NCBI GenBank assembly: GCA_938041615.1
Contig: CALISV010000367.1
Coordinates: 1 to 5,117, forward strand
Origin: an uncultured Campylobacter sp.
GTDB taxonomy: Bacteria; Campylobacterota; Campylobacteria; Campylobacterales; Campylobacteraceae
Direction: 5' to 3'
Length of the DNA stretch: 5,117 nt
In this document: positions 1-5,117 of the stretch, one piece after another
Position numbering within the stretch: position 1 is the stretch's first letter
How the letters are laid out: every line of letters begins with the position of its first letter
The notes under the pieces: model-generated
What the model saw: only the letters and a program-made list of their open reading frames with translations
What the model was told of the DNA's origin: nothing
Database searches by the model: none
Translations under genes and position numbers: made by a program

Positions 1-1
1 A

Positions 2-76
2 TTTACCAGCCGCTTAACAAACCCAAATCCCGTAGTTTTGGGCTTTATTAAAGCTAGCTTAGGAAACATGAAATAA
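2..76 (+). CDS. Possible C-terminal end of an unidentified + strand gene (partial)
   Basis: An open frame enters from the left edge (first full codon at 2) and stops at TAA 74-76. It gives 24 residues ending in VVLGFIKASLGNMK, which reads like ordinary protein, whereas the + frame starting at 1 stops at 49-51 and reads less like protein. The strongest support is position: a perfect hairpin starts two bases after the stop and is followed on this strand by a T-rich run, the layout expected for the end of a + strand gene. The fragment is too short to identify a family, and an open run of 24 codons can occur by chance. If real, it converges on the ATP-grasp gene. Confidence 0.35.
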   Translation, partial: FTSRLTNPNPVVLGFIKASLGNMK

Positions 77-78
77 TC

Positions 79-113
79 AAATTTAGAGCCGATCGGCTCT
101 AAATTTTCTTTTC
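79..113. terminator. Palindromic, probably bidirectional rho-independent terminator
   Basis: Arms at 79-90 and 95-106 are perfect 12-bp complements around a GATC loop, so the whole 28 bp (79-106) is a palindrome. On the + strand the hairpin runs into TTTTCTTTT (104-112), a good U-tract. On the - strand the tail after the stem is TTTGATTATTT, which is weaker but still T-rich. The ATP-grasp stop codon (TAG, complement of 99-101) lies inside the stem. The site therefore closes the minus-strand importer operon and probably the + strand gene coming from the left. The lower half of the stem is AT-rich, and the GC-rich top is AGAGCC/GGCTCT. Confidence 0.7.
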
Positions 114-941
114 CGCGACAAATTTATCCAGGATTACTTTTACGAATTTCTCGGTAGAGTTTTTGCCGTAGCTAAAATAAAGACTAGGCTCGATAAGCTC
201 GACTTCGTTGATTAAAATTTTACCTTTTGCGCCGATTAGATCTATCCTTGTGTAGACGGGATTAAAGGCAAGCCTAGCTAAAACGTCTCGCGCGACGTTT
301 AAAAAGGCTGCAGTCGGCTCTACCGAGCTAATCTTAACGCCGAAATTCGAGTTTGCCCTATAATCCTCGCTAGCGGGCGAGCGGCGTACGGCGTGAGAAA
401 AAACGCCGCCTAAAAATATCAAGCAAATTTCGCCGCTAACGGCGATCTCTTCGATAAAAGGCTGAAGCAAAGCCCCGTTTTTATATTCGCTTAAATTTGA
501 TATTTCGTCGATTTTAGCTACGCCGTTGCCGCTCTGTCCGACGAGCGGCTTTATCACGCCGCCCGGGCAAATTTGCCTTAGCTCTTCTATATTTTCATCG
601 CCGTTTAAAAGCGTGCTAGGGATCGCGGGAAGTCCTAAGGCTTCAAGTTCTAAGAGGTATTTTTTCGATAAATTCCAGCGCACGATCTCGGCGCCGTTTA
701 TTACCTTCGCTCCGCTTTTTTCAAGCTCGCTTAAAAAAGATAAAAATTTAGCCGCATCTAGGCTGTAATCCCAAGCCGCAAGCGGCAAAATCAAAGAATC
801 TTCGTCTAGCGAACCGACGTCTAAATTTTGCCACGGTACTATCTCGCACGGCGCGCCGCCGTCGCTAAACGCGCGGCTTAAATTTCGCAAGTCCTCGTTG
901 CCCTTTGCGTAAGCAAGGCAACTTAAGATAAAAACCCTCAC
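99..941 (-). CDS. Stand-alone ATP-grasp ligase (RimK/glutathione synthetase-like, DcsG-type)
   Basis: This 280-residue protein is predicted to be a cytoplasmic ATP-dependent carboxylate-amine (or similar) ligase that works through an acyl-phosphate. Visible features are an N-terminal pre-ATP-grasp domain with AAWDYS (55-60), the RWNLSKKYLLELE segment (88-100) carrying the lysine expected to touch ATP, the glycine-rich VIKPLVGQSGNGV loop (129-141), QPFIEEI (160-166), and the metal-binding end RIDL (232-235) followed by INEVELIEPSLYF (244-256). The WDY, RWN-K-YL and NE-ELIEP pattern resembles the COG0189-type subgroup that includes the cycloserine enzyme DcsG (recalled, not searched). Length is normal and no key segment is missing. 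The start is GTG (939-941), three bases after the stop of the ABC ATPase, with GGGGTAGAG just upstream; the next residues fit the family N-terminus. The substrate is unknown. Its place as last gene of an importer operon suggests it acts on the imported ligand or a related metabolite, but that is inference. Confidence 0.85.
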   Translation of the reverse strand: MRVFILSCLAYAKGNEDLRNLSRAFSDGGAPCEIVPWQNLDVGSLDEDSLILPLAAWDYSLDAAKFLSFLSELEKSGAKVINGAEIVRWNLSKKYLLELEALGLPAIPSTLLNGDENIEELRQICPGGVIKPLVGQSGNGVAKIDEISNLSEYKNGALLQPFIEEIAVSGEICLIFLGGVFSHAVRRSPASEDYRANSNFGVKISSVEPTAAFLNVARDVLARLAFNPVYTRIDLIGAKGKILINEVELIEPSLYFSYGKNSTEKFVKVILDKFVAEKKI

Positions 942-944
942 GCG

Positions 945-1718
945 CTACTCTACCCCGAACGCTGACTTTGCGACTACGGCCGGTACGCCGGCATCGTCGT
1001 AAAAAATATCCACGTTTACTTTATAAAGCTCTTGTATTAGCTCTTTAGTTATGGTTTTTTTAGCTTCGCCCTTGGCTTTTATCTTACCGTCGCTTAGTAG
1101 CAATACTTCGTCGCTAAACTGCGACGCTAGCGATAAATCGTGTAGTATCATAACGGTAGTTATACCGTGCTCGCGCGTAAATTTTCTAACGCAGTCCAAA
1201 AGCACGCATTGATGGTGCATATCAAGAGCCGAAACAGGCTCGTCCAAAAGCAAAATTTTAGGCTTTTTGATAAGCACGGAGGCAAACATCACCATCTGGC
1301 GCTGACCGCCTGAGAGCTGCATCACGTCGCGACCGGCTAGATGTAAAATCCCTAGTTTTTTCATTATCTCTACGGCCGAGTTTATTTGCTCGTCTTTTAG
1401 ATAAAGTCCGAGACTATCCATAAGCCCTAGCAAAACGACCTCAAGAGCCGTTAAACTAGCGTCTACGTAGCTATCTTGGGGCATGTAGCCGATTTTCTTT
1501 TTCCACGAGAAATGGTTTTTGAAATTTAACCTCTCTTCGCCGAATTTAATCTCGCCCTCATAGCCCATCTCGCCGAAAATCGCGCTTATGAGCGTAGTTT
1601 TGCCTGCGCCGTTAGGCCCTAGTACGGAGTAAACCTTGCCTTCTTCAAAGCTAGCGTTTACGGCATCTGCCGTACAAAGCGAGCTGCGGTATATCGTTAA
1701 ATTCTTAAGCTCTAGCAT
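945..1718 (-). CDS. ABC transporter ATP-binding protein, FepC/FecE/BtuD type
   Basis: This 257-residue protein is the cytoplasmic ATPase that powers the importer encoded by the two genes before it. All motifs are intact: Walker A GPNGAGKT (34-41), Q-loop MPQ (79-81), signature LSGGQ (135-139), Walker B ILLLDEP (155-161), D-loop SALD (163-166) and switch histidine in LHD (H193). Length and the C-terminal tail (about 225-257) are usual for the ferric-siderophore/haem/cobalamin ATPase family. The ATG (complement of 1716-1718) overlaps the permease stop by 7 nt and is preceded by AAGGA at a good distance. The family assignment is firm; the transported substrate is not shown by this subunit. Confidence 0.95.
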   Translation of the reverse strand: MLELKNLTIYRSSLCTADAVNASFEEGKVYSVLGPNGAGKTTLISAIFGEMGYEGEIKFGEERLNFKNHFSWKKKIGYMPQDSYVDASLTALEVVLLGLMDSLGLYLKDEQINSAVEIMKKLGILHLAGRDVMQLSGGQRQMVMFASVLIKKPKILLLDEPVSALDMHHQCVLLDCVRKFTREHGITTVMILHDLSLASQFSDEVLLLSDGKIKAKGEAKKTITKELIQELYKVNVDIFYDDAGVPAVVAKSAFGVE

Positions 1719-2767
1719 ACGTTTTTCCTTGAAAGGATGATCCAGAAGAAAAACGGCACGCCCACAAACGCCGTGATTATGCCGACCGGAAAGAGTCCGC
1801 CCGGATTTATAACCTTAGAAAGTACCGAAGCTATCGACAAAAACGCCGCACCGACGAAGATAGTAGTAGGCAGAAAAAATCTCTGATCCTCGCCGACTAA
1901 ATTTCTAGCGATATGCGGAGCGACCAGACCGATAAAGCCTATAACGCCGACGAAGCTAATAACCGTAGCCGTCATAACCGAAACTATAAGCAAAATTTTA
2001 ATCCTAAGGGCGGATAAATTTACGCCCATGCTTTTGGCTCGCTCTTCGCCCAGTTTCAAAGCCGTTAGCGCCCAAGTATTTAGCATCAGTAGCGAGATGC
2101 ATACGACCGTTACGACCGTGGCGACGGCCAGCGTACTCCATTTAGCCTTTTGGAGGCTACCGAACAGCCAAAACAAAATCGCCTGCGAAATCTCGGGCGC
2201 GGACAAAAACTGCACCAAAGAGAGCATGGACTGAAACAAAAACAAAAGCGCGATACCGACTAAAACCAAAGTAGCCGACCCAAATCGCCTCATCATCGAA
2301 AACAAAAACAGTATAGACGCCGCTAACATCGTCATGATAAACGCACCGATAGGCACGGCGTAAATTTGAGGCAGTCCAAACGAACCAAACGCCATCACCA
2401 GCGATGCGCCAAATCCCGCCGCCGCGGCAAGCCCCAGCGTGTAGGGGCTTGCCATAGGGTTGTTTAAAAGCGTCTGTATCTCTGCGCCGCCCGCTCCCAA
2501 AGCCGCACCTACGACTAAAGCCATAAGCGCTACGGGAAGCCTGATATCGTAAACGATGTGGTATAAAAATTTATCCTGCTCGCCGCCTAAAATCGGCTGT
2601 AAAAGCGTATCTACGACTTCTCTTGGCGAGAGCATCGCAGGGCCGGTACCGATATCAAACACCATCGATACAAGACCCACGGCTATAAAGCTCAAGATGA
2701 TGATTAAGCGTTTAAATTCGCGCTTTCTATGAGCCTTTACGACCTCTTCGGAACTTATTTTATTCAT
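1712..2767 (-). CDS. FecCD/BtuC-family importer permease
   Basis: This 351-residue inner-membrane protein would form, as a homodimer, the translocation channel of a type II ABC importer. After a basic cytoplasmic N-terminus (KAHRKREFKR, 11-20) most of the chain is hydrophobic, in line with the roughly ten membrane helices of the family. Family hallmarks are RLP (76-78), GAALGAGGAEIQTLLNNP then ASPYTLG (about 87-112), the cytoplasmic LGEERAKSMGV (239-249), GFIGLVAPHIAR (277-288) and PVGIITAFVGVPFFFW (327-342). Only one permease gene is present, so a homodimer is expected rather than an FhuB- or FecC/FecD-type pair. The ATG overlaps the stop of the binding-protein gene in an ATGA junction (2764-2767). 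Relatives move ferric siderophores, haem, vitamin B12 or, in MolBCA, molybdate/tungstate; the sequence does not decide between these. Confidence 0.94.
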   Translation of the reverse strand: MNKISSEEVVKAHRKREFKRLIIILSFIAVGLVSMVFDIGTGPAMLSPREVVDTLLQPILGGEQDKFLYHIVYDIRLPVALMALVVGAALGAGGAEIQTLLNNPMASPYTLGLAAAAGFGASLVMAFGSFGLPQIYAVPIGAFIMTMLAASILFLFSMMRRFGSATLVLVGIALLFLFQSMLSLVQFLSAPEISQAILFWLFGSLQKAKWSTLAVATVVTVVCISLLMLNTWALTALKLGEERAKSMGVNLSALRIKILLIVSVMTATVISFVGVIGFIGLVAPHIARNLVGEDQRFFLPTTIFVGAAFLSIASVLSKVINPGGLFPVGIITAFVGVPFFFWIILSRKNVC

Positions 2768-3876
2768 TTTTCGTCCGCTTGGATGGCTATAGTTCCGACG
2801 GGAACGACAGGCAAGTACTTTTTATGAAAATCAACGTAAGTCTTTATCGGATCTACGTCTTTAAATAGCTGCGGATACAAAGCTTTTGCGATATATTGCA
2901 CCATCGCCATATCCGCAAGCGTTCTTGACGCGCCCATATATAGGCCGTATAGGCGGTTATTTTTGATAGCCGGAAGCTCCGACCAACCGACGCGTTTTTT
3001 AAATCCGTCCAGTCTTTTTAGCGCTTCGGCTTTATCTATGTTTATGCCCATTACCATCGCAGTCGGTTCTTTTTTTAGTTCGGTTTCGCGGCCTGTTATC
3101 ATTATAACGTCGGGTTTTGCGGCTATGACTTGCTCGGCGTTGATGGGCGCCCACTGCTCTACTAGATCGGCTGCGATATTATCTCCGCCGGCTAAATCTA
3201 TCAGCGAACCCCACATATCTTTACCGTAGGTTATCCCTGTGTCGTCAGGACCGCCGCGGCCGAATTCTATGTAAATTTTAGGCTTAGGCAAATTTGCTTT
3301 TGCGATGCGGTCGCCCACTTCTTTTACGGTGTCTTCGTATAGTTTAGAGATCTCGTCCGCTCTTTTTTCCTCGCCTAAAATTTCGCCTAAAATTTTAGTG
3401 CTTTTTACGTGAAGCTCAACCTTCTCGCGGTTATAATCAAGCACGACAATCGGGATATTTAGATCGGCTAAAGGCTTTAAATCAGGCTCTAGCACGTTAT
3501 ACTGCCAAGATGCGAGTATTAGCAAATCGGGTTTTAGAGAGATAACTTTTTCTACCGAGAACGTACCGACCTCTACCTCGCCGAAGTCCGCAAGCTTATT
3601 TAGCTGCGGTAGCGCTTTGCTATATAGATCCCAACTAGCAGGCGTCCAGTCCGTCCAAACCTCTTTTGAAAAGCCCACGACTTTATCTAAAGCCTTAGTG
3701 CCGCCGACGGCTAAAAAGTCGGTGTAGTAAAAACCCAAAGCTATGCGTTTAACGGGTAAATTTACCTTTACCTCGCGACCTAAGACGTCTTTTATGACCT
3801 TAGTTTCGGCCGCCGCTTGGGTTGCCGAAAATACCGCAAAAAGCACCAACAGCGCTTTTAAAAAAGTTCTTTTCAT
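2764..3876 (-). CDS. Periplasmic substrate-binding protein of a FecB/FepB/BtuF-type importer
   Basis: This 370-residue protein is exported to the periplasm, binds the substrate and delivers it to the permease. It starts with a classic signal peptide: MKR, a hydrophobic core about 8-18, then ATQAAA with likely cleavage near residue 21-23. There is no lipobox cysteine, so it should be soluble rather than a lipoprotein. The mature part has the two-lobe Peripla_BP_2 pattern: DVLGREV (30-36), VISLKPDLLILAS (111-123), a long helix about 165-195, then a second lobe with VIAAKPDVIMITG (250-262) and LPAIKNNRLYGL (301-312). The ATG at 3874-3876 is chosen because it places the signal peptide at the N-terminus and has AAGGA five bases upstream; the frame stays open to 3957, but those extra 27 residues contain no sensible signal. 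Aromatic residues are dense in the first lobe (FYYTDF 49-54; WTDW 74-77). Ligand is unknown; iron-siderophore or haem is favoured only by the nearby Fur-like site. Confidence 0.92.
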   Translation of the reverse strand: MKRTFLKALLVLFAVFSATQAAAETKVIKDVLGREVKVNLPVKRIALGFYYTDFLAVGGTKALDKVVGFSKEVWTDWTPASWDLYSKALPQLNKLADFGEVEVGTFSVEKVISLKPDLLILASWQYNVLEPDLKPLADLNIPIVVLDYNREKVELHVKSTKILGEILGEEKRADEISKLYEDTVKEVGDRIAKANLPKPKIYIEFGRGGPDDTGITYGKDMWGSLIDLAGGDNIAADLVEQWAPINAEQVIAAKPDVIMITGRETELKKEPTAMVMGINIDKAEALKRLDGFKKRVGWSELPAIKNNRLYGLYMGASRTLADMAMVQYIAKALYPQLFKDVDPIKTYVDFHKKYLPVVPVGTIAIQADEK

Positions 3877-3880
3877 ATCG

Positions 3881-3886
3881 TTCCTT
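3881..3886 (-). promoter_or_regulatory. Shine-Dalgarno site that fixes the binding-protein start
   Basis: Read on the - strand this is AAGGAA, with the AAGGA core ending five bases before the ATG at 3876. It supports the start at 3876 over the longer open frame reaching 3957. Confidence 0.7.
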
Positions 3887-3920
3887 TTGTTGAAATGAGA
3901 GCGTAATAATACAAAAATGC

Positions 3921-3929
3921 ATCTTAGCA
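3921..3929 (-). promoter_or_regulatory. Extended -10 element, candidate promoter of the importer operon
   Basis: On the - strand this reads TGCTAAGAT, an extended -10 (TGn then TAAGAT). No good -35 hexamer is present, as is common for the main sigma factor in Campylobacter. The expected -35 position (about 3944-3949) falls inside the Fur-like site, a typical arrangement for repression. A second candidate -10, TATAAT at 3985-3990 on the - strand, lies further upstream; the sequence cannot say which is used. Confidence 0.45.
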
Positions 3930-3941
3930 TAGGTTTAAATA

Positions 3942-3956
3942 TAATAATTAATATCA
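3942..3956 (-). promoter_or_regulatory. Putative Fur box
   Basis: On the - strand this reads TGATATTAATTATTA. Against the 7-1-7 Fur consensus TGATAATnATTATCA it matches 12 of 14 defined positions. It lies 66-80 bp upstream of the binding-protein start and covers the expected -35 region. Fur with iron would then block the operon. The background is very AT-rich, so some match is expected by chance; the placement upstream of an iron-type importer is what makes it credible. Confidence 0.5.
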
Positions 3957-4011
3957 TTTCAAATATAATTTCGACTCGCTGAAAATTATAAGAAATTAAA
4001 TTTCAAAAAGC

Positions 4012-4017
4012 TATAAT
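4012..4017 (+). promoter_or_regulatory. -10 element of the small ORF/recJ promoter
   Basis: A perfect TATAAT lies 33 bases before the ATG of the small ORF, giving a predicted start of transcription near 4024 and a leader of about 27 nt. There is no recognisable -35 hexamer at the right distance, which is usual for Campylobacter promoters. The T/A-rich stretch just upstream (3985-4005) fits the same type. Confidence 0.55.
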
Positions 4018-4040
4018 TTGCGCATTAGAAAATAAAAAAG

Positions 4041-4045
4041 AAGGA
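4041..4045 (+). promoter_or_regulatory. Strong Shine-Dalgarno site before the small ORF
   Basis: AAGGA sits inside AGAAGGA and ends five bases before the ATG at 4051. It is the best ribosome site on the + strand of this region. The recJ start at 4193 has no comparable site, which suggests ribosomes load here and reach recJ by coupling. Confidence 0.6.
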
Positions 4046-4050
4046 AAAAG

Positions 4051-4203
4051 ATGAAATTTGAACCAAAATTTAGCCTTTTTTGCGGCGCGGTAGGGGTAAA
4101 TTTGACCCCCGAGGCGAGCGAAAATTTAGGCAAAAACGGTGGCAAGGCGGCGAAATTTGACGGCGAGGCTTACGCAAAAGCCCGTCAAAACGATGTTGAA
4201 TAA
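4051..4203 (+). CDS. Small 50-residue ORF upstream of and overlapping recJ, function unknown
   Basis: The frame runs from ATG 4051 to TAA 4201-4203. It starts MKFEPKFSLFCGAVGVNLTP and ends AKARQNDVE. It has a strong Shine-Dalgarno sequence, a promoter -10 at the right distance, and overlaps the recJ start by 11 nt (4193-4203). The product is hydrophilic with no signal peptide, no membrane segment and a single cysteine (C11). I do not recognise it. It could be a real small protein, a leader peptide whose translation delivers ribosomes to recJ, or a chance frame in the recJ leader. The segment contains five AAATTT words, read in frame as KF (three times) and out of frame as part of VNL and ENL, so repeat-like sequence may explain much of its composition. 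The translation signals favour real translation; a stable product is uncertain. Confidence 0.5.
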   Translation: MKFEPKFSLFCGAVGVNLTPEASENLGKNGGKAAKFDGEAYAKARQNDVE

Positions 4204-5117
4204 GGAAAAAATAAAGGAATTACTGAACCAAAGATTTGAAAAGGACATTCACAAAAAACTTTCAGAAATTCCTACGCCTGATGCGTTAAAGGATGTATTT
4301 AAGGGTGCCGAGCGCATAAAACGCGCGATTGAGCGAAACGAAAAGATCGTCGTCGTCGGCGACTATGATGTGGACGGCGTGATCGCCAGCGTCATAATGG
4401 CCGAGTTTTTCGATGATTTGGGCGTTAGCGAGTATTTCGTGCGTATCCCAAATCGCTTTAGCGACGGCTATGGGCTAAATCCGCAAATCGTCGAAGAGAT
4501 CGCAGACGCAGGCCTCATCGTGACCGTGGATAACGGCATCTCGGCAAACGACGCGGCTCAAATTTGCAAGCAAAAAGGCATCGATCTCATCATCACCGAT
4601 CACCACATGCCGCCCGACGTCCTGCCCGAGGCCTACGCGATCATAAATCCGAAGCAAAAGGATTGCCACTTTCCAAACGTCGAAATTTGCGGCGCTCAGG
4701 TCGCATGGTATCTAGTCGGCGCGCTAAAAGACGTGTGCCGTATCAACTACGATATGGGTAAATTTCTCGACCTCCTAGCCATCGCGATAATAGCCGATAT
4801 GATGGAGCTTCGCGATCTAAACCGTATCCTTGTTAAGCTTGGCGTAAACCGCCTAAACAGCTCGCGCAGGCCCGCATTTACCGCGATAAAGCAACTCTAC
4901 GGCAAAGATAAATTTGAGTGCGACGACATCAGTTTTCTCATCGCGCCGCTCATAAACTCATCGGGCCGTATGGACGATGCGAGCGTATCTTTTGAGTTTT
5001 TACGCGCCAAAAATTTAGACCGAGCTTGCGAGTGCCTCGACACCATCGTGAGCTTTAATAACTCGCGCAAGGAGGAGGAGCGCACGCTTTTTGAGTGCTC
5101 GCTAAAGGACGTGCGCG
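4193..5117 (+). CDS. recJ: Single-stranded-DNA-specific 5'-3' exonuclease RecJ (3' end outside the window)
   Basis: RecJ degrades single-stranded DNA from the 5' end in recombinational repair, mismatch repair and base excision repair, using Mn/Mg ions. The 308 codons present cover the catalytic core: motif I VGDYDVDG (55-62), RIPNRF-DGYGL (84-95), motif II TVDNG (111-115), the DHH triad in ITDHHMP (134-140), IINPKQ (150-155), GAQVAW (167-172), LLAIAIIADMMEL (194-206) and the DHHA1-side segment APLINSSGRMDDA (251-263). All metal-binding aspartates and histidines seen are intact. Full-length RecJ is usually above 500 residues, so the C-terminal part including the OB-fold is cut by the window edge, not by a mutation. 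The ATG at 4193 gives a family-like N-terminus but has no clear Shine-Dalgarno; it lies 11 nt inside the end of the small ORF, pointing to translational coupling. The frame is open back to 4130, with GTG 4139 and TTG 4157 as weaker alternatives. The first ~39 codons are notably AT-rich. Confidence 0.95.
   Translation, partial: MLNKEKIKELLNQRFEKDIHKKLSEIPTPDALKDVFKGAERIKRAIERNEKIVVVGDYDVDGVIASVIMAEFFDDLGVSEYFVRIPNRFSDGYGLNPQIVEEIADAGLIVTVDNGISANDAAQICKQKGIDLIITDHHMPPDVLPEAYAIINPKQKDCHFPNVEICGAQVAWYLVGALKDVCRINYDMGKFLDLLAIAIIADMMELRDLNRILVKLGVNRLNSSRRPAFTAIKQLYGKDKFECDDISFLIAPLINSSGRMDDASVSFEFLRAKNLDRACECLDTIVSFNNSRKEEERTLFECSLKDVR

Larger units (their letters stand above)
3877..4050. other. 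Divergent intergenic region with promoters for both directions
   Basis: This AT-rich 174-bp stretch separates the importer operon from the small ORF/recJ unit. It carries a Fur-like site, at least one promoter in each direction and three copies of TATAATTT: 3964-3971 (+), 3983-3990 (read on -) and 4012-4019 (+). The first two form a perfect 8-bp inverted repeat with an 11-nt spacer. I see no convincing gene, riboswitch or structured RNA in it. Confidence 0.75.

Noticed and set aside
22..42. Small hairpin CCCAAA/TTTGGG with a 9-nt loop
   Set aside because: Only 6 bp of stem, with just a short T-run after it, and it would lie inside the possible + strand coding end. The 79-106 palindrome is a far better terminator.
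1..51. Alternative + strand frame ending at TAA 49-51
   Set aside because: The residues (NKPKSRSFGLY-like) look less like protein, and the stop is not followed directly by the terminator; the frame ending at 76 fits better.
526..3229. Short + strand open frames opposite the operon (526-768, 2028-2234, 2963-3229)
   Set aside because: Each lies opposite a well-supported gene and has a serine/proline-rich, low-complexity translation typical of antisense frames.
3877..3957. N-terminal extension of the binding protein to an ATG at 3957
   Set aside because: It would put 27 residues before a clean signal peptide, covers the promoter candidates and Fur-like site, and has no good ribosome site, whereas the ATG at 3876 has AAGGA five bases upstream.
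3877..4050. Possible riboswitch or small RNA between the divergent genes
   Set aside because: The leaders predicted on either side are short and AT-rich with no stable multi-stem structure or known aptamer core; cobalamin or other uptake-linked riboswitch motifs are not seen.
4130..4192. Longer RecJ start at GTG 4139 or TTG 4157
   Set aside because: The added residues (RRRNLTARLTQ-like) do not look like a RecJ N-terminus, and neither codon has a strong ribosome site; ATG 4193 gives a family-like start. Not fully excluded.
4475..5085. Short open frames opposite or out of frame with recJ (4475-4669 -, 4564-4761 +, 4897-5085 -)
   Set aside because: They lie entirely within the strongly supported recJ frame, have no domain features and are shadows of its codon pattern.
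1..5117. Mobile element, CRISPR array, tRNA or rRNA
   Set aside because: No spaced direct repeats, no transposase or integrase motifs, no terminal inverted repeats and no tRNA-like cloverleaf were found on either strand.

Overview
The window looks like a piece of a Campylobacter chromosome, probably one of the moderately GC-rich oral species (showae/rectus/curvus-like). This is inferred from three things: the very frequent word AAATTT, promoters with a good TATAAT and no clear -35 element, and a RecJ of epsilonproteobacterial type. The species call is a guess from style, not from a search.

Left edge (1-106): about 25 codons that may be the C-terminus of a + strand gene, ending in TAA at 74-76. 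A perfect 28-bp palindrome (79-106) follows and probably acts as a terminator for both converging transcription units.

Minus-strand operon (3876 down to 99): four tightly packed genes. In order of transcription they are a periplasmic substrate-binding protein, a FecCD/BtuC-type membrane permease, an ABC ATPase, and a stand-alone ATP-grasp ligase. Junctions are a 4-nt overlap, a 7-nt overlap and a 3-nt gap, so translation is probably coupled throughout. The first three genes form a complete type II importer of the ferric-siderophore/haem/cobalamin/oxyanion class. A 15-bp site matching 14-position Fur consensus at 12 positions lies over the expected -35 region of the first gene, which suggests iron repression. 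The substrate cannot be read from the sequence. The ATP-grasp enzyme as a fourth gene is the most unusual part of the operon.

Divergent intergenic region (3877-4050): 174 bp, AT-rich, holding the putative Fur box, three copies of TATAATTT, and promoters for both directions.

Plus strand (4051-5117): a 50-codon open frame with a strong Shine-Dalgarno sequence overlaps the start of recJ by 11 nt. recJ then runs off the right edge, with 308 codons present, covering the DHH catalytic core. The first ~117 nt of recJ are much more AT-rich (about 33% GC by hand count) than the small ORF before it (about 47%) or the recJ sequence after it (about 53%).

I see no mobile element, CRISPR array, rRNA or tRNA. 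Nothing here is clearly a new system. The candidates for a second look are the importer plus ATP-grasp pairing and the small ORF coupled to recJ.
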